NCBI GenBank assembly: GCA_965153455.1
Contig: OZ234495.1
Coordinates: forward strand, 9,854,875 to 9,918,874
DNA length: 64,000 nt
Source: Sphagnum compactum
Lineage: Eukaryota; Bryophyta; Sphagnopsida; Sphagnales
Direction of reading: 5' to 3'
In this document: positions 38,277-51,113 of the stretch, piece by piece
How the letters are laid out: each line of letters begins with the position of its first letter
Numbering within the stretch: the first letter of the stretch is position 1
The notes under the pieces: model-generated
The model's database searches: none
Seen by the model: the letters and a program-made list of their open reading frames with translations, nothing else
Told to the model about the DNA's origin: nothing
Translations under genes and position numbers: made by a program

Positions 38277-39240
38277 AGGTAGGTAGGTCGGTCATAAAAT
38301 GCAGGTAGGTAGGTGGTAGCTTACCTTACCTTAGCCTACCTACCTAACCTAAACATGTACATAGGTTATAAGTATTAAAAATTGAACCTTTGACCTCCCC
38401 AATGATAAACCAAATCAACAAATGGACCACACCATCAAAAGATGTTCAACTTTTATCAAAATTTTTATTTCACATGTTTATTTTGACACACATCACTACA
38501 AGATTATGAAGTACATAGGTAGGTATGTTGTAAGAGGTAGGTGGGTGGGTTGTTAAGCAAGTAGGTAGGTAATAATTAATAGATAGGTGGGTGCATGGGT
38601 AAAATGGTAGGTGGGTGGGTGATTCATGAGTAAGTTGATAAGTGGGTGGGTAGGTAGGTAAGTAAGTAAGTAGGGAGGTAGGTGGGTGGGTAGTTAGATA
38701 AATAGGTTAGTAATAATTACGAGGTTGGTGCGTGGACAAGTGGGTAAATTAGTAGGTAAATGGGTGGGTGGGTAAGTGAATAGGTTGTAGTAGGTAGGTA
38801 AGCAAGTAGGCAGGTAGGTTGGTAAATATTAAGAAGGTTAGACAATTATAAATAGTTAGGTTATAAACCTAGGGTGGTAGGTAGGTAGTACCTAGAGGAG
38901 GTTACCTAAGTCAATATGTAAGTAAGTACATAATACCTAAAAAAGCCTACCTAAGCCAATACGTAGGTAGGTGGTACCTAGAGGGGGCTTCCTAGGTTAA
39001 TGTGTAAGTAGGTAGGTAGGTAGGTAGGTAAGGAAGAAGGTTAGGTAATTATAAATAGGTAGGTTGGAGGTAAGTAGATTTAGGTAGGTTGTGGGATGGT
39101 AGGTAAAAGGTACCTAGAGGAGGCTACCTATGTCAATAGGTATGTCAGTAAACAAGTGGGTAAATAGGAAGGTTAGGTAATTATGTAGGTAGGTTATAGG
39201 ATGGCATGTACGTAATACCTAAAAGATACCTAAGTGGTAT
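38277..39240 (+). repeat. Long degenerate GGTA / GTAGGTGG array
   Basis: Nearly 1 kb built of GTAG, GGTA, GTGG and AAGT words (gtaggtaggtggtagctt, gtgggtgggtagttagataa, and so on). A longer unit is nested in the second half: 'ggtagtacctagaggaggttacctaagtcaat...gtaag' recurs near 38,880, 38,965 and 39,095, about 85-130 bp apart. The first part contains the complementary CCTACCTACC, so it can fold back locally (38,277-38,345). There is no coding frame. Confidence 0.9.
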
Positions 39241-42200
39241 TTGTAGAACATGGTAGATAGGTAAGATGCCCCATTTAACTATATAACATTGGCCATTTTG
39301 ATTAAATGTTCTACTTGATTCAAACCCCATTAACCATTTTGACCATAGGTGTCATTAATTTCTGTCCAATTTGACTAGATGTTCAAGTTGACAAATAATC
39401 AAATAGGTCATTTCAACCAAGTTGACTAGTCAAAATATACACACATCTTCAAACCCTTAGCCTCTAGTCAAAATGTACATGTTCACTAATCAAGAAAGTC
39501 AACTTGGACCATTTGAAAAACCAAGAATGCTAATAGTGTTAATTATAAAGTTGATTGCAATTGTTTTTTAGTCACAAATTGTAGTCGCAAATTGACATTT
39601 AGTTACTAGTGCTTGTCTCATTTCCCTTAAATCATGTAATGCTTGTTCATCCAAACCCCATTCAATATCCTCCCTTTCCTCTTCTATTTTGCAGCTTAAA
39701 ATTAGGTTTCCCATTTGGATGTGCTTGGAGCATTTCACTTAGGTCTTCTTTGACTATAATTATATTTTTGCATTCCCACAACGTTACATCAAAATGTACA
39801 AAAAACCTTGCACTTTCCATAGACAAGTTGGCACAAGACCCCATGGATGTGGCAATATAACACCTATTCTTGTTATTCCCTCAATGACATTTTGTATTAC
39901 CTACTCAAGGGGGGCTAGCAAGGCATAAAGAAAGTCCGGCATGTCAACATCACTTCCTAGCAAGAAATTGAGAAAGATTGCAATATGAATGAATCTCATG
40001 TGTTCAATCTATGGCATCAAGTTTTCCCTTTCAACCATCCACCGAAGTAAACTTTCCACCCCACAAGTGCTTACACTAAAGGTTTGCTTTGGGTTGTGTA
40101 GGAAAATAATTGTATGCATCATGTGCCTTTGGCCTTTTTTAAAAAACCCCTTATTCTTTTGAAACCATTTTGACCTTCAAAACCTTACACCCAAAATCAA
40201 TTAGTATTCATCGTCTTTTTATGGAAGATTATGAATTGGATGACAAAGATCTTGAACCTTCTTTTGACTCATTCAAGTTGATTCAATCACTTGTGTTTTT
40301 TAGTTGGTGATCCTTATGGTATGGTATTTGAACATTTACATGATTGTTTTCATTCAAAAGATTTACAAATGCGTTTCACCAGTTATTTTAACTTTGCTTG
40401 CATATTGCACATGGGCATATCCATCAATGCATTGCACATGTTTTAGGAGCAACATGTCTCCTAGCCATGACCAAGTCTTTTGGTGGAAGTTGTTTAAACA
40501 CATTATATGGACTCATTAATTGCACCTTATGCCTCCAATTCCATGAAATTTTTTTAGCACATTTCCCCCCCCCCCAATTTGGTGTCATGACCAAAGGAGG
40601 ATATGAAGTGTTGGTTTATGGCATTTGATGCAACCTTAGTTAGTCCTCATCATGATTGGGTGCTTTTACACATGACATTGCCACGCATTCAACTATGTGT
40701 TGTGTACAATGATGTTTTAAGAACTACAAGCTTTAAAGGTGACATTGTTCAATTCCTCTCTCATTCATAAATTTTATGCTTTTGAACCTCCTCTATTCTA
40801 TACCCACCATAATCCCTAAAGGTGAGGTCATTATGATCCCCTTGGTCATGGGTACTTGTTAAGGTGACCTTTTGGTGAACCTTTATTTGCTTTAGCCCAT
40901 TTTCACATTTTTCTTTCCACCACAACTCGATTCCTTTCATGTTGATTCCCCACATCATTAATGACATTCACATTATAGGGCCTCTTTCCTTGGTATCTAT
41001 AACATTTGAATTCTTAACCTTAAATTTGTAAATTGACCTTTTAGTCCAACCTCATAAATGTGTGGCTGGGTCCCATTTAGCTTACCTTGTAATTTCACCC
41101 TATTAACTTTGTTTATGCAGGGGCATGAAGACTTCAAAGTTTCAGGTATTTTGGGATTCATTCCATTCATGTCTTCATTCATTGAGTATTTTTTGTTGGA
41201 AGATTTCAAATGTGATTTATGTTCGAAGATGGGTTACATTCAAATAGCCTTTGGGATTCCAACTCATTATTTTTTGCTATGTCCATCATACCTTTTTCAA
41301 TGTATTCCTCCCATTTCAACTTTTCTTAACCTTTTTACATCCTTTGACCTCTTTTTATTTTGAGTCCTTGAGTGTATTATAGGTCCAAGATCTTTTTGAT
41401 GGTTTTGAAGGAAATTTAGTTTGTTGTCAATCATTTCTTCCCATCTCTCTAGGAGGAATTGGTTTCATTTCCATTGTTGCCACTACCCCAACTTCATTAT
41501 CAAGGAGTTGGGCACTAGTTGCTTCATCCTTGGCTTCTTGGTTTTTACTTTATCATCCTCCTTTCCTATTCAAGACTTTCATTCACATTGATTCCAACAC
41601 AATCTTTTTCCAACAAAAATTGAAGGACCTCTTGCCCCCAATGGCCCATGATTGTCTTCCCCTTCATCAATAAACAAATCAAGTGGCTTCAAGACTCCAT
41701 TTCAAAATGTATGCACTAGCACACCCTTTCTAACATGTTTTCTAATGAGATGTTTGATATCCATCAAGTTCACATGCTTTCATGCATAGGCTTGGACTTA
41801 GGTGCCTAGTTCATAATTTGACCCATCCTATCAATGTTTTGCTTGTCATTAGCAATCTTCTCCACCACCTTTTGAATTTGACTTGGACCAATTCATCCCT
41901 TAATCAAATGCCTCTTCCATCATGTTTGCATTCATCCCATCAATATTTTGTGCATTCATCTTATCATTAGGACATGTGATGTTTTTGCATCGATTACAAA
42001 GGAAGTTGATTTTCATGTGGTTCAAGAGCAATTGCATGTTATTGCTTATTCCACATTTCAAACATCTAGATGTTGTGTTGACATTTTTTTGTCTAAATAT
42101 GGGGTTTGAACTTTACAAAAATTGTCATTATGGATCCCACTTGTGCAAATCTTTTGGCTCATGCATCTTCTACACATGGTTTCACAACATCAATGGTAGC

Positions 42201-42461
42201 CCAAACAAAGGAAAGGAGTTCTCAAAATCATCATTTGAGAAATCGTTCCTCCCTCTAGCAATATAAGTCTTCAATTCTTTACATAAACAAATCGACAATT
42301 TTTAATAATTTTGTCCCTTTAATCATGATGAAAGGCCTTGAAAGTCCCCCATTTTTTGTCTTCACCATTAACTTTGAACAAAAGGGTTTCAATTATGTTC
42401 TAAAAGTACTAGGTTTTCACAATCCTTAATCGAATAGTAATTTTCACCCCCATAACAATAT
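39241..42461. other. Spacer, probably remains of old elements
   Basis: Degenerate AT-rich DNA with a C-run at 40,566-40,577. Frames of about 60-115 codons occur on both strands without a recognisable family. The part at 39,290-39,520 is rich in TTGAC/GTCAA words. Confidence 0.5.
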
Positions 42462-42974
42462 TGTCATAAGCACGAAAACAACAAAGTTTACAAGACTTTA
42501 TCAACAAAACAAGAATAAAGGCATGTTTAGTTTCATATCCAGATTGCGAAACAAAAAAAACAAGACCAAGAACACAACATGTGTGAAATAAGAATCCAAC
42601 AAAATTTTACTACAAAAAAGAAATAAAACAAGGTTATGACCAAAAAAGTACCCAAAATTGGTGTTGAACATACTAAAGGTAATGGATAATTCTACCTTTA
42701 TTTATATCTATTAGGCACCTAGCTCAAATAAATTTTAAAAAAAACTTTCAACTTACATGTGGCCCATGTGCATCCATGTGTGACCCATGTGTACCCATGT
42801 TTGAACTATGAATTAATTGAAAATGAAATAAAAATGAACTATGAATTAATTATTAGTGAATTAGAAGTGAACTAAAATTTAACTAAAAGTGAATTAAAAT
42901 TTAAGTACAAGTTCATTACAAGTCATGGATGGACATTCAAATGAATGAATTCCATAGCATTGGCATATGTTACA
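42462..42974. mobile_element. Probable LTR (solo, or 5' LTR of the copia remnant)
   Basis: Begins TGTCATAAGCACGAAAAC and ends ...ATATGTTACA. The start and an internal 'aggttatgacc..aaa.gtacccaaaa' block resemble the LTR at 10,401. 'aatat' stands on both sides (42457-42461 and 42975-42979), which would fit a solo LTR. However, TGGTGCTTTTGAG at 42,981 weakly resembles a primer-binding site after a 5' LTR, which would fit a full copia element reaching to 47.8 kb. No matching 3' LTR is seen after the pol remnant. Confidence 0.5.
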
Positions 42975-43709
42975 AATATATGGTGCTTTTGAGAACATGA
43001 AAGATAATACATTTTAAAGGATTTTTTTTATTATGATTTTAGTCATCAATAATGATTGCTTCGTTAAATTTTTTTTACTATTCAAAATGGATTTTAAATG
43101 TTTATTAGTGAAGATATTAAACATTAAACATTAAATTATTTTTGTAAAATTACAAATTATTGTTGTGAAGTGGAGATGTTTTAAGAGCATGCCCAACAAC
43201 ATGACAATAGTAAAACATGTACAATAATTTTTTGGATGAAAATTTGCAATGTGAAATTACTTATGGTTAATAAAAGTGCACATGTCATAAGCCTCCAAAA
43301 ATGGTAGTAATAAGAAATGCCATAAGAATTTTATTGATCAATTATAATGATTAGGCCAAGTGGTGAACCTTAAATAGTCAATGACTTTGTACAATCCATT
43401 TTTTCAGTTTACAAGTGAAGGTGGGGGAGAAATTATTTATGGATGTGTTAAATAATGATAGAAGTTCAAATTAGTGTTGTGTATTTATTTGTTTTTAAAG
43501 AGAGATCTTGGTCTTGGGTTTGATTTTAAAAAAAAATTGGAGTTTCTTAAGGTGTTGGGTTGAGCCTGATTCTTCCCATTTTAAAACCTTGCAATTTAAT
43601 TTAACACATTTTTTTCAAATTAAAAAACCTTTGGGCCCAATTCAAAATTGGGTTCAACTCTAGTTTGATGTAAAAATTAAAATTTTATATCAAATTAAAA
43701 TCAAAGTCT

Positions 43710-44250
43710 ATATGGTTGAACCCATCCTTGGGTGGTACCACTAAGAACCACTTCAAGGAATAGTTAAAAAACCAAAAGTGGCCAAGTTGTTTTCCTAAGC
43801 TTTTTCCTTTAAATGTTCTATTTGTATTCCTATTTAATATGGCCCTTATGGAAAATAATAGCCTTAACTTTGGAAATTCATAATTAAATTATACTTATTC
43901 ACTTAATTCCCTAATACAAAATCATAAAAAGAATGATTCGAAATTACCTTTGGAAAAAAAAATCTTAAAAAATTTCTCAAATCATGTTTCAAATTTGTGT
44001 TCTTGACCAAAAAGTTCAAAGAGAGGAACCAACATTATGTTTTTGAAACTTTTTTTAAATGTAATGATTAAGAACATCAAAATACACAATATTATTGATA
44101 TTATTGAAATTTCAAAATATATGGAACCTAATAGATGTACTCATGAAAAAAAATTATCAAAATATTTATTTAAGTGTTTCCTATGATTTTTCAAAGTTTG
44201 ATGGGTGACGTTCTGAGTGGTACCACCCAAGGATGGGTTTGCCCATATAT
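43710..44250. mobile_element. 0.54-kb element with about 40-bp terminal inverted repeats
   Basis: A perfect 24-base core (aacccatccttgggtggtac + cact) at 43719-43742 is repeated in inverse orientation at 44216-44239. With mismatches the arms extend to about 40 bases (43710-43749 and 44209-44250). The interior of about 460 bp is AT-rich and non-coding. This is the form of a MITE or other foldback transposon. Flanks contain 'tatatgg' and 'catatatg', but no clean target duplication is evident. Confidence 0.75.
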
Positions 44251-45869
44251 GTATCATTAATAAGAATGTGGGTCTAGTTCATTAATAATTTCACTAACCA
44301 TTTGAGTGAAATCACCAATAATTTGTTATAAACAAAAAAAATTAGTGAATTCATCATGTCTTTTAATCATCTACAATGGGTTGGTATGGACAAATGAATT
44401 CATTAAAGGTTTGTTAAATACAAAATTTCCATGTGGAATTGATTTTTTAAAAAATTATTATTTTCTTCATATTAATTCAAATATTTTTATTTTACTAGTA
44501 TGTGAAAAATATGGTTTGGTATACATGAACAATGTAAAACCCCTATATAGTCAACATATGGTAAACATATACCATTGACCATATGGCATTGGCAATGAAG
44601 TTTGAATATTGGTTTCCATCATAAAACAATGTTGCCTTCATCATTAGACCATTTTTTCAGATGCAAGTAAGGTTATTGGGATTCATGTCCCATTCATGAA
44701 AGGGATACAAACTCCATCTCAATCGAAATCCATGGTTTCATTATGTGATAATGGGGTAGTTTCAATGAATGCCACCTTTGACACCAATAATGTGAAATTT
44801 CATTTGTTTAGATCAATGGTGTTCAAATGCACATTGCATCAAATTGCCGGTCACATGGATGAACACAAATTGCCAAATATGCAATGATTTGGCAAAATGG
44901 TTAACCCCTTTGAGGGCAAAGCTTTGAGGGAAGTTGCTTAAGTGGAGACCTTCATGTTTCATTGTTGATGATGTTTCATAAGAATTGTGAGCATTGTGAT
45001 GAGTTTTATTTTCAATCTACCTTTTTATTTGATTTTACATACATGCAACCATGTTAAAACCTCATCCCACATTTTCCATTTGTAAATAATGTTGTTAACC
45101 ACAATATTAATTTGGTATTTTATGCATGGTTAGGATGGTGTGGAATGAGGATCAAACGCCCATTTACTTTTGCACATGGCACATTTTCAAAACTTAACAT
45201 TTACATTTGATGGAAAAAATCAAGGACAATGGGGTGCAACATGCAATATTTCATGACCTTCAAATTGTCATTTACGTGCCCATTGAACTAAGTGGAAACA
45301 TTGAAACCTTCATGAGTTGTGGGAAAAACAAGGTCATTGCCAACTTCACCCAACATTTGTTTGGTGACTTTTTAATTTTGTACTTTGGACCTATTATTTC
45401 CAACTTGGTATGCGATTTATTTATCAATTTAATTTCTTTGTTCCACCATGTTGTGCGTATTTCAAAATATCCACTCTTTGAATTAAGGTTAAAACATTGA
45501 TGATCGATGCAATCCAATGTGGGTGTTGTGCATGATTTAGATTTGCGATGGCAGGTCTTCAACAAGTGCCACATTCAAATTAGGACACACAAACATCCAT
45601 TGAGTCTTACCATGAGGCATTGGAACATTGGTTTTCCTTACAGACAAAGGGATTTTGACATTGGTAGATTGATTGGTTAGTGTGGAAATTCACAACAATA
45701 ATTGTTAGACATCATATGCATGTGCAAAACATTAGTGAAGTCAAAGAAAGTGGGGTTCAACTCATTGAACATGTTATGTCATTGTTGCTTGTTGTTGTGC
45801 ATCAAATGTGCAAGGTATTCACCTTTCTAAGGGAAAGGAGGTCATGTATCCAAACATGGTGTTTTCATC
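44251..45869. other. Degenerate spacer ahead of the copia pol remnant
   Basis: Several frames of 60-100 codons (44306-44578, 44696-44887, 45207-45500, all +) share the orientation of the pol remnant. They might be worn gag, protease or early integrase sequence, but I cannot recognise a motif in them. Confidence 0.4.
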
Positions 45870-47760
45870 ATGCATAATGAGATGAACACCCGTTGCTATA
45901 GTTCATGGCATGACCTTGAAAAAAAACTCACAACCAAGAAACCAAATGTCACACACCTCATAATGTTTGGTTACATTGATTATTTGCATGCCTTTAATGA
46001 AAAAATAACAAAATTAGAGTCAAAGGTTGAAAAATGGCATATTCAATTATTGGATATTCCTCAAAATATAAAGATTAGGAATGGCGATGTTTCACCAAAT
46101 GCAAAACATGAATCACAATTGATTAACGAACCAAAAGAATCTTCCATTAGTGGGTCCAATAACATTCCATGGGAAGGAAAATTAGAATATTCTAACATTA
46201 TTCACAATGGTGTTTAAACATCATATGGACATTCTCATGTGGATGGTGAGTTTAAGGACTTAGGAAAATGTGTGGATGAAAAATTAATTTTTTTTTCAAT
46301 TGTCATTCTTGGAGCTTGTAAGGCAAATGTATCTTTAAAAAATCCTAAGAACAATACTAAAATATAAAAATACATGCGAGTAAAATATCTTGTGAGAAGC
46401 TTTACATATGATGGATTTGTTGTTCATCATTATGCATGCATGGTCAAAATGATATGAGAGGTAGAACCCACTTGTTTTGAATAAGTAGTTGGAAACCCTA
46501 AACAGGACAATGACATGGATGAAAAAATGACAACATTGGATGTCAATGATATTTTAGAATTGGTCGCTTTGCCCAAGGACAAAAATCCAATTGGGTGTAA
46601 ATAGGTGTACAAGATTAAATGTAATGTAAATGGATATGTGAGTAAGTGACAAGGTTGGTTACGAAATGTTATGCCTTCAACATAAATTATGAAAAGACAT
46701 TTAGCCCAATTATTAAAATGACAATAATGAAACAATCATTAATTATGGTAGCAATAATAAGTTGATCTTTATATCATATGGATGTTAAAAATGTTATTGT
46801 TCATGGAAATTTGCATTACAAAATGCACATGGAACAACCACCAAATTATGTGAACCAGTCAAATTATAAATGTGAGTGTAGTTCATGAATCCCTGTTCAT
46901 TATACTAGTGAATTCACTACTTTCCAACTAGTCCTTGTTTACTAAGACCAATGAATTCACTCAAAATTTAGAAAAATCACTCGACATATAAAAAACACCT
47001 TTTGTTGTATACCAAACACATCCTAATTTGATTTATACGTTTAAGAAACCTTACATGGCTTAAACAAACACCTAAAGCTTGGTCAAACAAGATAAGTTAA
47101 TATTATGTATATAATGGATTTCAAATATTTAATGCAAACTTTTCATTCCATGTGAAAAAGATAGACCATGGAATTGTAATCATAATCATTATCACATGAG
47201 AGAATGATTTAAACATCTTTAAGTTAAAAGAAATTGAATCAAAAATTTGAGACGGACTTGGGAAAGTTGCATTACTTCTTCAACATCAAGGTGATCAAAT
47301 CCGTGAAAGGGAAATGGTTATTACACAAGCAATATGCTTTGAACAAATTGTTTGAATATGGGACAATAGGTTACAAGTTGAATGCAAACACTAGTGAATT
47401 TGTGAAGGACATTACTATGTATAGACACATAATAAGGCGTTTGGTTTATAAAACCATCGTGAGGCCAAATTTGAATTATGAAAATTTCAATAGTGAATCA
47501 ATTCATGCAAACACCATGAAAACCACATTTGGATGCAATGAAGCACATACTAATGAGATATATCAAACACACCTTATAATCTGAAATGTTTTATGAGGTT
47601 GGGAATTAACTATAGGTATATGGATACGACAATGTTGATTGGGTTGACAACATTTTAAACATGAGATTGACTAATGATTTCATGCTTTTCTTTCGGAGTG
47701 GTGCAATTAATTGGAGTAAATCAACCAATAATTGCACTGCTAAACAATGCAGGCTTATTT
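45870..47760 (+). pseudogene. Ty1/copia retrotransposon pol remnant
   Basis: Translation with frame changes gives pol landmarks in copia order. Integrase C-terminal region at about 45,905-46,040: KKPNVTHLIMFGYIDYLHAF and the K.TKLESKVEKW segment. Reverse transcriptase at about 46,455-46,855: EPTCFE, LELVALPKDKNPIGCK, VYKIKCNVNGYVSK, YEKTFSPIIKMT, HMDVKNVIVHGN and MEQPPNYV. RNase H region at 47,250-47,750: DLGKLHYFFNIKV, YRHIIRRLVYKT.VRPNL, GYDNVDWVDN and SGAINWSKSTNN. The stretch around 46,870-47,230, where the catalytic YVDD should lie, is not recognisable. Many stops and shifts show that it is long dead. Confidence 0.88.
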
Positions 47761-49473
47761 TTATTGATTTTCTTTTTCACCTATGGTTGGATAGGATGAA
47801 ACAGCTACACACAAGTATAGATAGATTAATTGTAAGTGTTTTTTTCAAGCAGTAAAATTCTTTTTCCACCATCTTGTTCCTTTCTTCCAATCTTTTTTCC
47901 TAAACCCAAAAACACATTTTAAAAAAATTTGATTACAAATTTGATAGCTTAATCATTTAAAATATTCACCTCAATGTTGTGGTGATAAACAATTTTTTGA
48001 ATATTTAATTCCATTTAAATGGTATTTATATTATCGAAATTATAACATATTATAATTAATTGCATGTAATTTCAATCAATGTCAATACAAATTCAATTAT
48101 TAAAACACATATTATCTAGTATTAAACATTTCATTTAAAATTAAGTTAATGTTAACTACACATATAGTTGAAATGTTACACTGGATTATAAACCTTAAAT
48201 TTTAAACTATGAACCCTAAGCCCTAAACCATCAACCCCTAAAGTTTTCTAAATGCCATAATAACATTATAAACAATTGTTATGTTGTGCATTCAAAACCT
48301 TATATGTTCAAACGTAAACTCTTATACTATATTAACATATATCCCACATAACGTAATATTATGCCCTACATCTTAAGCCTTAAATGAAATAACACAACTG
48401 CCTTATCCCATACAATGTGAAAAGACCCTAATTTACCTTCGAAACACTTTATCTCTAACCCTAAATGATACACCACAAATCCAATGTTCTACATCGTAAA
48501 CAATTGAATATAAAAGGTGAAACAATGGTTGCATGTAAAATAATTTGATTATAAAAACTATTTTTAAATTTGAGACAATTAATGAATGCTACAATTATGA
48601 TTTATTATAATAACATGAGTAACATAATATTTATTAACAATCCCATCTATCCAACAAGGACAAAATGCATTAAAGTGCACTACCATTTAATAAGAAAAAG
48701 ATTTAGTAAAAAAGATTAACCCTATTCATGTGAATATTGAAAATTGGGTTGTCGATTTTTTGACACAAAGGTTTCAAGTCCAAACAAGTTGTAGTAGCAA
48801 TTCAAAAATATGTTTGATGTACTAAATATGAATCTGGGGTTTAAAAAGAAAATTGAAAATTCAAGTTCAATTAATAATTAATTTTTATCAATTACTTACC
48901 AGAGAAAAAATAACTGAATTACTTTAAGAACATATTTCTTGAACTCAAATAACTTTACAAAACAAAACACAGGAACATTTTTGCAAGGGGCAGACGATGT
49001 ACAAGAAGAAACAGAAAACAACTTTTTCATCATTGTCAAAGTGTGATTGTGAAATATCGAAGTCAAAAGGCATGCATAAGCTATTCACCAGCAATCACAC
49101 AACTCTTCTAGTCACAATCACAAGCTACATGGTTGCAGCATTCTAAGAGCAGGAGAATCGAGACTGAAATGGCCCTTCAGAACTCCCAGGAGTAGAAATC
49201 AGAATGCATGTTAGAAACTGTGCTGCCCTACTATGGTTGCTGATGCTAGATCGGAAGGTGATGGGAGAACTCCATGCAGGAAAAAGCAAAGCTTCGCTCA
49301 TGGTCCCTGAGTGATGCCAGATGAGCAAAATCAAGACTGTAACAGAGGTAGCTATCTTGGGCTGCAGTGACCTTATATACATTGTTAGGGACATCCCAAA
49401 GTTGACTTCTGTGGTAGACGTCCAGATCAATGACCTGCTCTTTCTTGTTATCATGAATGCTTGGTGTTGTTAA
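47761..49473. other. Spacer and CBSX3 3' flank
   Basis: AT-rich DNA with telomere-like words near 48,190-48,240 (aaccctaagccctaaacc). From about 49,000 the composition becomes gene-like; this should be the 3'UTR of CBSX3, whose stop codon is at 49474-49476. Confidence 0.5.
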
Positions 49474-51040
49474 CTAATAGCTACCTTGGATGAAGGAGTT
49501 AAGTCGCTGAAGTTCTTCCCGATGCTCATCAACTACAGCTCGAACCACATCACCGATTGATACCATCCCCTTCATCTCCTTATTTTCCACCACAGGAATG
49601 TGTCTGATGCGGTTGTCTGGTCATAACAGCAATGATCACTATCAGACATATCTGAAAACATATATACTTATACAATGCAGTGCCAACCTTTAAAAGGTGT
49701 ACTTCCTAGCTGAACATACCAGTCATGAGTTCCATGGCTCGCAGGACCTTTGTGTCTGGGCTCACTGTAATCAGCTTATTCTGCACAAGAAGCAGCAGAC
49801 ATTCCCAGTCAATATCTACTTAAGAACCACCAATCAAGAGATAGCATGAAAACTTAGTATGGACAGCACATATAATATTGTTCCTCCTGATTTTGTTCAA
49901 ACCCAGAGAAACGATTATGCAAATCTTCCACTTCAAACTGGCTCTAGACACAACCATCACATGGTTCAAAGAATGAAGCCACTATACACACATGGAATAT
50001 GCTCAGATTTAAGCCCCAAGATTGCAAATCTGACCAACCAAAACCAGCAACAAATATTATACAACAACAAACACACCTCTTCAGTCATAATGTCTCCGAC
50101 TTTGGTTGTCTTTGATGACCGTCCCTGGACAATGATCTTTCTCAGATAATCTGTCATGATCAGGCATGCCATCATTATGCTAACCTGTGTAGCCACCCTC
50201 CTTGACAGTCCAAATAGAAAACACTAAAGACAAAAGAAGTATCTTTGATCTACCGGACTCACATCCCCCTTTAATGTTGATCCTAAGCTCAAAACAACAC
50301 AAACAAAAGCTACACAAACTTACTCATTAAGGCACTTGTCTATGCACAAGAAATGGCATTAGAAAGACCTTGGGCTGAATGAAGTAACTACTGACGGGCT
50401 GATGCAAAGAGCAACTTGGCAGATGCATTGGGTTCACTCTTCAAGCAATTAGAGACCTGACAAATATGAATGGAAACTACTTCTGATGCCAGGACTCAGG
50501 AACTCACCCCTTTCTGTAATGATCCCAGCCAAAGCCTTCTCTCCTCGTTTCACCACCAACAGTGCTCCCACATTGTGTGAAGTCATCTGCATAATTGCAG
50601 TTAGGTATCAGCCCATTGAATCAAAGAGTGCTGAGGGGTATGAGCCCATTCAATCAAAGAGTGCTCTACACCGTGTTGTGAGCACTGCAAAGAGGGGAAT
50701 TCTGCACCAAGAAAGTGGAGGGACACAGAATTGAGATGTCATGATCAAAATGAATCAAAGATGTGCATTGAATTAGAGTTTATCCTACCTGCTTCACAGC
50801 ATCATAGACAGTCTGATCTACAGTACACCATAGCCAGGAGCCATCAGCCTTCTGCCCTTTCTCCTTCAAGATGTCAGCAATGGTGCTCCTCTCAAAGCCA
50901 TGTTCCTCCAAACTCTCTTTGTTAGGCTGTCCAGACTCCTTGCGTGTCTGGATGGTAGATCCTCCCAAGCGAATGTGCTGCAGAAGACTAGCAGAAAGTG
51001 CTCTCCCTTGAACCTGGACAAGTCTTGCTAGGCCTTGCAT
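49474..51040 (-). CDS. CBSX3: CBS domain-containing protein CBSX3, mitochondrial
   Basis: Coding exons: 51040-50789, 50586-50508, 50150-50077, 49780-49720 and 49616-49474; they join in frame to 202 residues, against about 206 in Arabidopsis CBSX3, which it matches throughout. It begins MQGLARLVQVQGRALSASLL, an amphipathic, Arg-containing mitochondrial presequence. The first CBS domain (about 60-125) contains STIADILKEKG, DGSWLWC, YDAV, HNVGALLVV and LAGIITERDYLRKI; the second (about 132-195) contains KVGDIMTEE, ITVSPDTKVLRAMELM, DNRIRHIPVV and GMVSIGDVVRAVV. In Arabidopsis CBSX3 activates mitochondrial o-type thioredoxin and thereby affects redox state; the same role is inferred here. No disrupted residues are apparent. 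The upstream region suggests a 5'UTR intron and a CpG-rich promoter. Confidence 0.95.
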
Positions 51041-51113
51041 GTTGTATAATGGCTAAAGATGCTTCAGGAAATGATGATCAAGAATCACAAAACCTCCCCC
51101 CTGCTCCGCCTGC

